Positions 35,647 through 43,733 of a DNA stretch of 64,000 bases are shown piece after piece. The position numbers and the translations under genes were made by a program. A model generated the notes under the pieces. The model made no database searches. It was given only the letters and a program-made list of their open reading frames with translations, and was not told where the DNA came from. Source of the stretch: Christensenella sp034926635 (GTDB lineage Bacteria > Bacillota > Clostridia > Christensenellales > Christensenellaceae); the NCBI GenBank assembly GCA_034926635.1, contig JAYFQX010000022.1:20862-84861 (forward strand). Direction: 5' to 3'. Numbering within the stretch: the first letter of the stretch is position 1; every line of letters begins with the position of its first letter.

Positions 35647-36036
35647 TTATCCCTGGGCCGGCGTTTTGCTGAAAGAAATCTTTTTCAGAATTCCCTCCTC
35701 TTCCTCAAAACAAGCGTTTTCACTTAAAGATTCGATCATCAAACGGCTGATTTCTTCGCTAAAGCCGGTACAGTCCGTGCATTCGCCGCAAACAGGAACT
35801 ACACCAACGCCATGGACATCCACATGTAATCCGTCTTCACATTCGATCTGCAGAACAAGTTCATCGCATGTTTGTCCGCACAAAAATAAAATACAGGCTT
35901 CCGCAACACAAGTCTTCATATCCTCAATTTCATCCAGGTTATAATTTATGTTACATGCGATACCCGATACCGCAAGCCTGATGGCTTTCATATACTCCCG
36001 TTTTGCCGGGAATCTCATTTCAATCCTTTCAGCCAT
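35647..36036 (-). CDS. Degenerate anti-sigma (HATPase-like) protein
   Basis: 129 residues from ATG 36036 (GAGG 9 bases upstream, two bases after the antagonist stop). Position and fold order match SpoIIAB/RsbW, but the N-box reads VAEACILFLCGQ, lacking the metal-binding Asn; the G1 glycine motif is reduced to HGVGVVP, and G2 is not recognisable. It carries a cysteine cluster (CGECTDC). It probably cannot use ATP as its relatives do. It may be a scaffold or redox-responsive decoy, which is speculation. Confidence 0.78.
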   Translation of the reverse strand: MAERIEMRFPAKREYMKAIRLAVSGIACNINYNLDEIEDMKTCVAEACILFLCGQTCDELVLQIECEDGLHVDVHGVGVVPVCGECTDCTGFSEEISRLMIESLSENACFEEEEGILKKISFSKTPAQG

Positions 36037-36037
36037 G

Positions 36038-36352
36038 TCAAGCCACCTCGATTTCAAATACTTTGGTAAGACCGGTTACGTCAAATATTTTAAACAAATA
36101 TGGTTTTAATTGTCTTATCCTGATAACGCAGCCATATTCTTTTACCTTCTTCAGGATGCTGACCAACACGCCAAGTCCTGTAGAATCAATATAGCGAAGC
36201 TGCGAGCAATCAAATAATAAATCCACCTTATGCTCTTCAATACACTCATCCATTTTCCTCTTGAAATCCGTTACGCTGTTCAGATCAAGGTCTCCTTCCA
36301 GCATCACGTCGATTTGCTTTTTTTGTTCGTCATACGTAACCGTAATATCCAA
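36038..36352 (-). CDS. Anti-sigma factor antagonist, STAS domain
   Basis: About 104 residues from TTG 36352, chosen because GGAGG stands 9 bases upstream; ATG 36376 would include this ribosome site inside the gene. Conserved phosphorylation loop RYIDSTGLGVL with the regulatory serine, RsbV/SpoIIAA family. Unphosphorylated antagonist releases sigma from its anti-sigma. The PP2C phosphatase that would reactivate it is not in the window. Confidence 0.9.
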   Translation of the reverse strand: MDITVTYDEQKKQIDVMLEGDLDLNSVTDFKRKMDECIEEHKVDLLFDCSQLRYIDSTGLGVLVSILKKVKEYGCVIRIRQLKPYLFKIFDVTGLTKVFEIEVA

Positions 36353-36406
36353 TATCCTATACCTCCGAATTACCATTCTTTTCTATTTTGTCAATGAATC
36401 AATATA

Positions 36407-36435
36407 AATATAACCAAAGTCCTGTTTCATTAAAC
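36407..36435 (-). promoter_or_regulatory. SigF/SigB-type promoter of the antagonist-sigma operon
   Basis: GTTTA, 15 bases, GGTTATATT on the minus strand. This fits the SigF-type consensus GTATA-N15-GGnnAnAnT in all fixed -10 positions and is also close to SigB GTTTAA-N14-GGGTAT. Autoregulation by the encoded sigma factor is therefore likely. Confidence 0.65.
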
Positions 36436-36438
36436 GAA

Positions 36439-36475
36439 AAAGGACGATGGAAGACACAATCTTCCTTCGCCCTTT
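36439..36475 (-). terminator. Terminator after gdhA
   Basis: AAAGGGCGA-GGAAGA ... TCTTCC-TCGTCCTTT forms a long stem ending in TTTTTCG on the minus strand. Confidence 0.85.
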
Positions 36476-36495
36476 ATTTTATCAGAAATTATTGA

Positions 36496-37830
36496 TTAAA
36501 CAATCCCCTGCGCCATCATTGCTGTCGCAACTTTCTGGAATCCTGCAATATTTGCGCCTGCAACCAGGTTATCTGCACAATCATATTCTGCTGCAGCTTC
36601 AGAACATTCTTTATAAATATTAATCATGATCTGATGGAGCTTCTGATCAACTTCTTCAAATGTCCAAGGAAGCCTCATGCTGTTCTGCGTCATCTCAAGC
36701 GCGGAAGTAGCAACACCGCCGGCATTCGCCGCTTTACCAGGTGCAAACAAAACGCCAGCAGACTGGAATACATTGGTTCCTTCAATTGTCGTAGGCATGT
36801 TAGCGCCTTCACCTACAGCAAATACGCCGTTTTTCACAAGGATCTTCGCCGATTCTTCGTCCAATTCATTCTGCGTTGCACAAGGAAGGGCGATATCGCA
36901 TTTTACAGTCCAGATATTTTTACATCCTTCAGTATATTTTGCGCTCTTAACGATTTCCGCATATTCTTTGATTCTGCCGCGGCGACCTTCTTTGATTTCT
37001 TTTACAATATCCAGCTTAATGCCGTCCGGATCATATACATAGCCGTTGGAATCAGACATTGCTACCACCTTAGCGCCGTATTCCTGCGCTTTTTCCACAG
37101 CGTAAATAGCAACGTTACCAGAACCGGAAATCACTACCGTTGCGTCTTTAAAGGATTTTCCTTTTGCTTCAATTGCTTCTTTCATAAAATAAATCAAGCC
37201 ATAACCTGTCGCTTCCTTACGCGCAAGGCTTCCGCCGTATTCAAGACCTTTTCCTGTCAGAATGCCTTCATAACGATTGCTCAATTTTTTATACATACCG
37301 AATAAATAACCGATTTCACGTGCACCTACGCCGATATCACCGGCAGGTACGTCTGTGTTCTCGCCGATATGACGATAAAGTTCAGCCATAAAAGACTGAC
37401 AGAACCTCATTACTTCGTTGTCGCTCTTTCCCTTCGGATCAAAATCACTTCCGCCTTTGCCACCGCCGATCGGCGTACCTGTCAAGCTGTTTTTGAATAC
37501 TTGTTCAAAACCAAGAAATTTAATAATGCCAAGGTTCACGGACGGATGCAGGCGTAAGCCTCCTTTATACGGCCCGATTGCGCTGTTAAATTGAACACGC
37601 ATGCCGCGGTTTACATGAACTTCACCCTGGTCGTCCACCCACGGCACACGGAACATAATAACACGTTCCGGCTCCACAAGGCGTTCCAGCAAAGCAACTT
37701 TTTCATATTCAGGGTGTTTTTCAAAGACTGGTTCCAAGGTCGACAGAACTTCGCTTACAGCCTGAATAAATTCCTTTTGGTTCGCATCTTTTTCTTTTAC
37801 TTTTTCCAAGACTCTCTGTACGTAAGACAT
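36496..37830 (-). CDS. gdhA: Glutamate dehydrogenase (probably NADP-specific)
   Basis: 444 residues from ATG 37830 with GGAGG 7 bases upstream. Active-site lysine in PIGGGKGGSDFDPKGKS, N-terminal GGLRLHPSVN and Rossmann motif VVISGSGNVAIYAVEKA. It converts 2-oxoglutarate and ammonia to glutamate. The length and KGGSDFDPKGKSDNE block match the hexameric anabolic type. It has its own promoter and terminator. Confidence 0.95.
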   Translation of the reverse strand: MSYVQRVLEKVKEKDANQKEFIQAVSEVLSTLEPVFEKHPEYEKVALLERLVEPERVIMFRVPWVDDQGEVHVNRGMRVQFNSAIGPYKGGLRLHPSVNLGIIKFLGFEQVFKNSLTGTPIGGGKGGSDFDPKGKSDNEVMRFCQSFMAELYRHIGENTDVPAGDIGVGAREIGYLFGMYKKLSNRYEGILTGKGLEYGGSLARKEATGYGLIYFMKEAIEAKGKSFKDATVVISGSGNVAIYAVEKAQEYGAKVVAMSDSNGYVYDPDGIKLDIVKEIKEGRRGRIKEYAEIVKSAKYTEGCKNIWTVKCDIALPCATQNELDEESAKILVKNGVFAVGEGANMPTTIEGTNVFQSAGVLFAPGKAANAGGVATSALEMTQNSMRLPWTFEEVDQKLHQIMINIYKECSEAAAEYDCADNLVAGANIAGFQKVATAMMAQGIV

Positions 37831-37888
37831 TTTTGACCTCCACAATATTGAATTCATAAGATTTTTTATTTTTCAACCAACATTGACA

Positions 37889-37917
37889 ATTATAGCAGTA
37901 ATAAAATTCAAAAACAA
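37889..37917 (-). promoter_or_regulatory. Sigma-A promoter of gdhA
   Basis: TTGTTT, 17 bases, TATAAT on the minus strand, about 60 bases before the gdhA start. Confidence 0.65.
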
Positions 37918-38037
37918 GGGATTTCGAACATATTTATCGCATTTATTTTGTATTTTTTGCAATTCTTCAAAATTTTCTTTCATTTTTTGTTTTTCAATAA
38001 TAAAAATAACTTTTATTGATCATCTAAACAACTTTTA

Positions 38038-38066
38038 TTGCATTCTGAACAAAAATAGTCTATAAT
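38038..38066 (+). promoter_or_regulatory. Promoter of a plus-strand transcript with no gene
   Basis: TTGCAT, 17 bases, TATAAT. No convincing protein follows; the downstream region folds into several hairpins and ends at a T-run terminator. Confidence 0.65.
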
Positions 38067-38156
38067 ATTCTTAATGAATTAGTTATATTGGTGGGGACCA
38101 ATTATGCAGAGGCGGCGCTTTTTTCGAAAAGTGTTGCTTTTGTTTTACAGCAAAAA

Positions 38157-38186
38157 AAAGACCGGATCACGATTCATCCGGTCTTT
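38157..38186 (-). terminator. Terminator of pncB on the minus strand
   Basis: GACCGGAT ... ATCCGGTC followed on the minus strand by CTTTTTTTTG. It also lies within the candidate plus-strand RNA. Confidence 0.75.
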
Positions 38187-38304
38187 CACTCTTATTCTAT
38201 TCGGAAGACATCCCGAGGCTGCAAAACCCATTATCAATAGGACGCTTCACCGTCTTTTGTCGCCGACAGTCCGGCAACAAACATATCGTTGCACAGCGAT
38301 CAGC

Positions 38305-38331
38305 GTCTTATCTGCCTGACGCTTTTTTGAT
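38305..38331 (+). terminator. Terminator of the candidate plus-strand RNA
   Basis: GCGTC-TTATCTGCCT-GACGC followed by TTTTTTG; it has no T-run on the minus strand. Confidence 0.65.
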
Positions 38332-38339
38332 CGTTGCTC

Positions 38340-39764
38340 TTATTTATTAAGAAGTTTCTTTTTCAAGCTGTACAATTCGTCGGATAAATCCACTTTATAT
38401 AAATGCGGACGCTTGATGCGCCGGAATTCATCCCAGAAAGTCGCCATATCATAGCGTGCATATTCTCTAATCTCGCTTAGCGAAGGTGATTCGTAAACTA
38501 ATTTTCCACCTACAAATATCGGTCTCAGCAATTCGCGCACAGTGAAATTTTCAATTGTCATTTTTTTCCATGTTTCGAGCGGATCAAAGATTGTCAAAGG
38601 TTTATTGCAGTCTATTTCTTCTTCCTGCAGCATAATCAAATCGGCGATTGCCATGCCGTCACGCTTATCGTATAAACGCATGATCTTTTTTACGCCCGGA
38701 TTGGTGATCTTCCATAAATTCTCGCTGATTTTGAGCTTTGGAACCATTTTACCTTCTTCTTCAATTGCGCACAACTTGTATACGCCACCGAGTGCGGGAC
38801 AATCGTGTCCCGTAATCATCTTGGTTCCTACACCCCAAACATCAATGCAGGCTCCTTGCTGTTTGAGATCCGCAATCGTATATTCGTCCAAATCCCCGGA
38901 AGCAAACACTCTCGCCTTTGGGAATCCTGCGTCATCCATCATTTTGCGTGCTTGTTTGGATAGATATGCGAGATCTCCGGAATCAAGGCGGATTCCTACC
39001 GGTTCATAACCTCTTTCCCGCAGTTCATAGAACACTTTAATAGCATTTGGCATACCACTTTTCAATGTATCATAGGTGTCCACCAGAAGCATACAATTTT
39101 CCGGGAATGTTTCCGCATAGGCACGAAAAGCATCCAATTCATTTGGGAAGCTCATCACCCAGCTATGCGCGTGCGTTCCCGCCGCCGTTGCGCCAAACAT
39201 CTGCGCGGTCAATACATTGGATGTAGATGCGCATCCACCGATCAATGCCGCCCTCGCGCCATATATCCCGGCATCCGGCCCCTGCGCTCTGCGCAGTCCA
39301 AATTCCAGCACAGCATCTCCCTGCGCGGCATAAACCACCCTGCTGGCCTTTGTGGCAATCAGCGTTTGGTGGTTCACAATATTAAGAAGCGCCGTCTCCA
39401 CCAATTGTGCCTCTCCAAGCGGCGCACTCACGCGAACCAGCGGTTCCATCGGAAATACAACAGTCCCTTCCGGGATCGCATAAATATCGCCTGTAAAACG
39501 GAAATCTTTCAAGAAACAAAAGAAATCCTCATCAAACAGATTGAGCGACCGCAAATAGCTGATATCATCTTCCTCAAAACGCAGATTTTTAATCAGGTCT
39601 ATCACCTGTTCCAGCCCTGCGCAGACCGCATAATTTGTCTCATCACCCTGCCGCCGGAAAAACAAATCATAAACCGCGCGTTCTTTGTGTTTTCCCGCCT
39701 TGAAATACCCATACATCATAGTGAGCTGGTATAGGTCCGTCATCATCGTCAAATTTCTCATCAT
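38340..39764 (-). CDS. pncB: Nicotinate phosphoribosyltransferase
   Basis: 474 residues. N-terminal MMTDLYQLTMMYGYF, TKASRVVYAAQGDAVLEFGLRRAQG and RLDSGDLAYLSKQAR are diagnostic. It converts nicotinate to nicotinate mononucleotide in NAD salvage. ATG follows GGGGGATA. It may be cotranscribed with lgt, whose stop is 17 bases upstream. Confidence 0.95.
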   Translation of the reverse strand: MMRNLTMMTDLYQLTMMYGYFKAGKHKERAVYDLFFRRQGDETNYAVCAGLEQVIDLIKNLRFEEDDISYLRSLNLFDEDFFCFLKDFRFTGDIYAIPEGTVVFPMEPLVRVSAPLGEAQLVETALLNIVNHQTLIATKASRVVYAAQGDAVLEFGLRRAQGPDAGIYGARAALIGGCASTSNVLTAQMFGATAAGTHAHSWVMSFPNELDAFRAYAETFPENCMLLVDTYDTLKSGMPNAIKVFYELRERGYEPVGIRLDSGDLAYLSKQARKMMDDAGFPKARVFASGDLDEYTIADLKQQGACIDVWGVGTKMITGHDCPALGGVYKLCAIEEEGKMVPKLKISENLWKITNPGVKKIMRLYDKRDGMAIADLIMLQEEEIDCNKPLTIFDPLETWKKMTIENFTVRELLRPIFVGGKLVYESPSLSEIREYARYDMATFWDEFRRIKRPHLYKVDLSDELYSLKKKLLNK

Positions 39765-39780
39765 TATCCCCCGCTGGTAA

Positions 39781-40641
39781 TCAAGCCGCTTTTGTCGGCT
39801 TTTTTGGATCTACCCAGCCCTTCAGATAACGTCCGTTATATTCTTTGTTGGGTAAATTCTTTTTGTGCATTATTAAAACATAGGCTACGCCAATCGCAAC
39901 CAATAAAATCGATAAAAACTGTGATACCGGCATTCCCGGCCAAAGCTGCAGCGTAGAAATACGAATCCCTTCAATCCATGTACGGCCAAGTCCATACCCG
40001 ATCAGGTACATTGCAAATACATTTCCATCATGTTTCGCTCTGCGCGCATACCAAAGCAGCAGGATAAAAACGCCGATATCCCACATGCTTTCATAAAAAA
40101 AAGTTGCTTGAACCCATTGATTGACAATCCATTCCGTCCCAGTCCAGCGTTCCTGCACATATATTGCATAAGGAAAAAACTGCAGATTCGGGTCAGTAAC
40201 AATATTCCCAAATGCTTCCTGATTGACAAAATTGCCCCATCTGCCAATTGCCTGCCCGAGAACAAGACCCGGCGCACAAATATCGAGTAGTCTTCCTAAA
40301 GGAAATCTACGCCATTTTGACAAAATGATCGCCGCGATTACGCCGCCGATAATCGCTCCGTAAATCGCAATCCCCCCATTCCAGATTGCAATAATCTGGT
40401 CCGGATGCTGGGAATAGTATTCCCATTCAAACGCCACATAATAAATCCGCGCGCCAACAATAGAAAGTGGGAGCGCCAATATCATAAAATCAAGCAGCAA
40501 TTCTGCCGTATATCCCCGACGTTTCGCTTCATATACCGCAACTGCGACGCCCGCCACAATACCGCATGCAATGATTATTCCGTACCATGCAATATTCAGA
40601 CCTTCTATACCGAATAAATTCTGTACAGCAAGCTTATCCAT
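39781..40641 (-). CDS. lgt: Prolipoprotein diacylglyceryl transferase
   Basis: 286 residues with about seven membrane segments. Lgt signature GRWGNFVNQEAFG, HPDQIIAIWNGG and the C-terminal GLGRTWIEGIR. It adds diacylglycerol to the lipobox cysteine, the step before LspA acts. Shine-Dalgarno GGAAAGGAAG precedes the ATG. Confidence 0.95.
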   Translation of the reverse strand: MDKLAVQNLFGIEGLNIAWYGIIIACGIVAGVAVAVYEAKRRGYTAELLLDFMILALPLSIVGARIYYVAFEWEYYSQHPDQIIAIWNGGIAIYGAIIGGVIAAIILSKWRRFPLGRLLDICAPGLVLGQAIGRWGNFVNQEAFGNIVTDPNLQFFPYAIYVQERWTGTEWIVNQWVQATFFYESMWDIGVFILLLWYARRAKHDGNVFAMYLIGYGLGRTWIEGIRISTLQLWPGMPVSQFLSILLVAIGVAYVLIMHKKNLPNKEYNGRYLKGWVDPKKPTKAA

Positions 40642-40677
40642 TTTGCGCTACTTCCTTTCCCCCTGACAAAAATCGAC

Positions 40678-42342
40678 TCAGGCAGTCTCGATCTTAGCTG
40701 CGTCTTTCAGGTTAAGTTCCTCGATCGCCCACTCACGCATTTTATATTTTTGAATTTTACCACTGGCTGTCATCGGAAAACTATCTACAAATCGCACATA
40801 TCGCGGCGCTTTAAAACGGGATAACCCATTTTTTACAAAATCAATCATTTCTTCTTCGGTCGCCGTCTCATCATCCTTCAAAATAACGCAGGCAAGTACT
40901 TCTTCGCCATAACGCTTATCTGGCACACCGATCACCTGTACGTCCCGCACTTTTGGATTTGTATAAATGAACTCTTCAATTTCCCGCGGATAAATATTTT
41001 CTCCTCCACGGATAATCATATCTTTCAGACGCCCTGTAATTTTAAAATATCCGTTTTTATCCATTGTACCGAGATCCCCGGTGTGCAGCCAACCATCCCT
41101 GTCAATCGCCTGCGCAGTCGCTTCCGGCATTTTATAATATCCTTTCATGATATTATAGCCGCGTCCGACGATCTCTCCCTGCGTATCAAAAGGCACATCC
41201 TCTCCTGTTTCAGAATCTACGATTTTCACTTCAACACCCGGTATTTTTTTCCCGACTGTTGCCACGCGAACCTCAATCGGATCTGTCGTAGTGGTCATTG
41301 TCATGGCTGGTGAAGCCTCCGTTTGTCCGTAAGTAATCGTAATTTCACTCATATTCATATCAGACATCGCACGCTTCATAAATTCAATCGGGCAAGGCGA
41401 ACCTGCCATAATTCCTGTCCGAAGCGTAGAAAAATCATATTTTTTGAAATCCGGATGCTCCAGCATGGAAATAAACATTGTAGGAACGCCATGCACCGCC
41501 GTACATTTTTCCTGCTGGATCGCGTTCATAACCTTAAGTGGATTAAAATGGTCAATCAACACCATCGTAGCACCATGCGTATAAGATGCCATAACGCCCA
41601 AAACACAGCCGAAACAATGGAACAAAGGTACGTTAATACAAAGGATGTCATCGTGTGTAAATTTCATACAATCGCCGATCGCCATACCATTGTTTACCAG
41701 ATTGTAATGCGTCAGCATAACGCCTTTTGGAAAACCGGTCGTGCCCGAGGTATACTGCATATTGATCACATCATGAATATCCAGTTCCTTTTTCCGCGCT
41801 GCCAATTCTTCCGGTGTCACACGATCCGCAAACTGAAGCATTTCGTTCCAATGGAACATTCCCGGGTGATCTGCCTCATCTAAAAATACGACATTTTTCA
41901 AAAACGGTAATTTCTCGGAAGCAAGTGTTCCCGGTTCACACTCTTTTAATTCCGGACACAATCCATAAATATGGTTAACGTAATTATTATCCTTTACACC
42001 TTCCATCATGATCAGTGTCATGGTATCACTTTGCTTTAAAAGGTACTCCAATTCAAACTGTTTATAGTTTGTGTTTACCGTAACCATCACCGCTCCCATT
42101 TTAGCGGTAGCAAACTGTGTAATAATCCATTCAGGGTAGTTACTCGCCCAAATAGAAACTTTGTCGCCCTTTCCAATTCCCATGCCCATAAAAGCACGGG
42201 CAACCATATCGGTTAACTCATCAAATTCCTTATACGTATAACGCACGTTTAAATAAGGAGAAATAACGCAATCATGGTCAGGATAGCGCTCTGCCTGTTT
42301 TGTCAATAAATCCCCTATCGTTATTTTCATCAATTCAGACAT
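40678..42342 (-). CDS. AMP-forming acyl-CoA synthetase
   Basis: 554 residues, ANL superfamily. A3 loop YTSGTTGFPKGVMLTHYN, A5-like TYGQTEASPAMTM, A7/A8 GRLKDMIIRGGENIYPREIE, and the catalytic A10 lysine in ASGKIQKYKMRE. It activates a carboxylic acid (medium- or long-chain fatty acid is likely) with ATP and CoA. Its pairing with no other fatty-acid gene leaves the substrate open. Confidence 0.92.
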   Translation of the reverse strand: MSELMKITIGDLLTKQAERYPDHDCVISPYLNVRYTYKEFDELTDMVARAFMGMGIGKGDKVSIWASNYPEWIITQFATAKMGAVMVTVNTNYKQFELEYLLKQSDTMTLIMMEGVKDNNYVNHIYGLCPELKECEPGTLASEKLPFLKNVVFLDEADHPGMFHWNEMLQFADRVTPEELAARKKELDIHDVINMQYTSGTTGFPKGVMLTHYNLVNNGMAIGDCMKFTHDDILCINVPLFHCFGCVLGVMASYTHGATMVLIDHFNPLKVMNAIQQEKCTAVHGVPTMFISMLEHPDFKKYDFSTLRTGIMAGSPCPIEFMKRAMSDMNMSEITITYGQTEASPAMTMTTTTDPIEVRVATVGKKIPGVEVKIVDSETGEDVPFDTQGEIVGRGYNIMKGYYKMPEATAQAIDRDGWLHTGDLGTMDKNGYFKITGRLKDMIIRGGENIYPREIEEFIYTNPKVRDVQVIGVPDKRYGEEVLACVILKDDETATEEEMIDFVKNGLSRFKAPRYVRFVDSFPMTASGKIQKYKMREWAIEELNLKDAAKIETA

Positions 42343-42380
42343 CTGTCTGCCTCCTTGGCTCGTTCTGGCTTAACCCGTAT

Positions 42381-42409
42381 ATTGTAACAAAATAATCTTT
42401 TTTTCGCAA
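42381..42409 (-). promoter_or_regulatory. Sigma-A promoter of the acyl-CoA synthetase
   Basis: TTGCGA, 17 bases, TACAAT on the minus strand, about 40 bases before the start. Confidence 0.6.
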
Positions 42410-42603
42410 GGCGCGCCTGTAATTTTTCCTTTTTGTTACACTTGCTTTATCATATTGTAACTTAGAATCAAGCGCATACTTTCTGCAATATCCGTAATTT
42501 TCCATTACAAAATTGGGAGGCTATCAAAAAAATTGTAAAATTCGGCTTTACAAAATTTGGGCATTATGATAATATAAATCACGGACAAATGAGAAATCAG
42601 TTT

Positions 42604-42774
42604 CCTGGGGTGTTCGTAACGCTTTGTGTTTTAAACCCACATTCTGAATTCGGGAATCTAACGTCTTGACTGGTTGTGTGCACGTCTGCTACGCGCAGGA
42701 AGCCTAAAACCAAAAGCGGGATACCCACCTGCCGAGAGGCGGGTGTTAGAATTCAAGGCGTACGGCACTTTGGG
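42604..42774 (+). ncRNA. ssrS: 6S RNA
   Basis: The 5' block CCTGGGGTGTTCGTAACG and the 3' block AGAATTCAAGGCGTACGG followed by CACTTTGGG are the conserved ends of 6S RNA. CCTGGGGTG and CACTTTGGG pair over nine bases, and TTCGTA faces GTACGG. A large open centre and a GC-rich hairpin (CACCTGCC / GGCGGGTG) fit the promoter-mimicking fold. 6S RNA binds sigma-A RNA polymerase and dampens transcription. Mature ends probably extend a few bases further. A TTTACA / GATAAT pair about 15 bases apart near 42577-42600 may be its promoter. Confidence 0.75.
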
Positions 42775-42787
42775 TCAAATTTTAGAT

Positions 42788-42861
42788 AGCGGAATTGTGT
42801 AACGGTAGCACCTACGACTCTGACTCGTATTGTTGGGGTTCGAATCCCTATTCCGCTGCCA
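42788..42861 (+). tRNA. tRNA-Gln (anticodon CUG)
   Basis: The acceptor stem AGCGGAA / TTCCGCT, anticodon loop CTCTGAC (CTG) in a TACGA / TCGTA stem, GGTTCGAATCC T-loop, and encoded CCA. It starts 14 bases after the 6S core and may be processed from the same transcript. Confidence 0.95.
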
Positions 42862-42863
42862 CG

Positions 42864-42895
42864 TCGGAACGAGTTACGCTCGTTCCGATTTTTTA
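42864..42895 (+). terminator. Terminator after tRNA-Gln
   Basis: A perfect 10-bp stem TCGGAACGAG / CTCGTTCCGA with a 5-base loop and TTTTTTT. Confidence 0.9.
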
Positions 42896-42953
42896 TTTCA
42901 TAAAAATCAGTTGTCTGCCCCATCAATCCTCTTTTGCAAAAGAAATCACGTTT

Positions 42954-43047
42954 TACAGCTATGCCCCTGTATACGCGGATACTGCGAGCAGGGTGGTAGG
43001 ATATTTGCGCCCGGTACAGCTATGCCCCTGTATACGCGGATACTGCG
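42954..43047. repeat. Two identical 33-nt direct repeats, 28-nt spacing
   Basis: Bases 42954-42986 and 43015-43047 are identical; each contains CCCCTGTATACGCGG. Between them are 28 unrelated bases. The geometry resembles a two-repeat CRISPR unit, but there is no third copy and no cas gene, so it is listed as a plain repeat. Confidence 0.8.
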
Positions 43048-43237
43048 CCTCCACTTCTTCGACGTCAACTTTTTTCGGACAATATCACCGTATTTGATGT
43101 GTAAAAACATATTGGTAGGGCTTTGCAAAACGGATCGCATAGCTTTTTTATTGTAAATAGTTTTGTTTAGATCATCATCGTTTTGTATCGTTTAGCATCT
43201 ATTTTGTCGTACAAAAAACAACAGCCCGTTAAGACCG

Positions 43238-43470
43238 CTACCCTTTATGCTCTTTAAAAAATTTATCAAAATATTATTCTGCTGTTTCTTTCCTTGTCCG
43301 TGCAGCATCCTCTAATTTCTCATAGAGACCCAATGCCTTTCTTTTAGGATCAACACTTTTACAAATAATGCTGCCACGTTCTAAATCTGCCTACGCATCT
43401 GCGATACCCTCTCCGACCATATTTTCTTCTATAAGCGACCCTAGGTTTTCGTCTGTCAATGTGATGAAAT
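43238..43470 (-). pseudogene. Second decayed AP2-like fragment
   Basis: The frame KALGLYEKLEDAARTRKETAE, an in-frame stop, then YFDKFFKEHKG parallels the tail at 2227-2337, and a similar TTAACG-loop terminator follows. Further upstream the same frame reads LTDENLGSLIEENM with another stop. It is a homologous but more degraded copy beside another tRNA. No intact gene lies between 42896 and 43733. Confidence 0.5.
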
Positions 43471-43683
43471 TTATGTTTTGTTGATTGGAAATCAATAGTT
43501 TTTAGTTGATCGGGACTATATCATAAACAAGTTGGAAAACCAATACATAGGATTTATATATTTTATATTGGGGGTAATCTTCTGCTTCAATATTTGTATA
43601 ATAACAAATAACCGTATATCCCTATATATTTTTTTACTGATTACAATTTTCTTTAGAAAAAATCTTCTGATAGGATTCTAAAA

Positions 43684-43720
43684 AAATACCCTGTCTGCAT
43701 CATCAAACAGGATATTTCCT
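43684..43720 (-). terminator. Terminator after the small 60-residue ORF
   Basis: AATATCCTGTTTG ... CAGACAGGGTATT with one-base mismatches, followed by TTTTTTT on the minus strand. Confidence 0.7.
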
Positions 43721-43733
43721 TATATATTCTTCT

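Larger units (their letters stand above)
38073..38331 (+). ncRNA. Candidate structured RNA of unknown family
   Basis: About 260 bases lie between a good promoter and a terminator on the plus strand, between gdhA and pncB. Visible elements are an 11-bp hairpin capped by a TTCG tetraloop (38112-38137), an 8-bp-plus hairpin GACCGGAT / ATCCGGTC (38157-38186), a hairpin TTGT-GCCG / CGGC-ACAA near 38260-38285, and a final GCGTC / GACGC hairpin with TTTTTT. A small frame from ATG 38104 crosses all of these and looks non-coding. It does not match tmRNA, SRP or RNase P motifs that I can read. Transcription could also stop at the 38157-38186 hairpin. Confidence 0.45.

Noticed and set aside
38104..38319. 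71-residue plus-strand frame with GGGG before its ATG
   Set aside because: It runs through two strong hairpins and has no sensible protein character; a structured RNA explains the region better.
39781..39806. Hairpin at the lgt stop
   Set aside because: AAGCCG / CGGCTT can pair, but on the lgt strand there is no T-run, and it lies in coding sequence.
42954..43047. CRISPR array
   Set aside because: Only two repeats and one spacer, and no cas gene in the window; listed as a direct repeat instead.
42795..43156. Two overlapping frames covering tRNA-Gln and the 33-nt repeats
   Set aside because: They start in the tRNA and run through its terminator; the repeat accounts for the apparent duplicated peptide.
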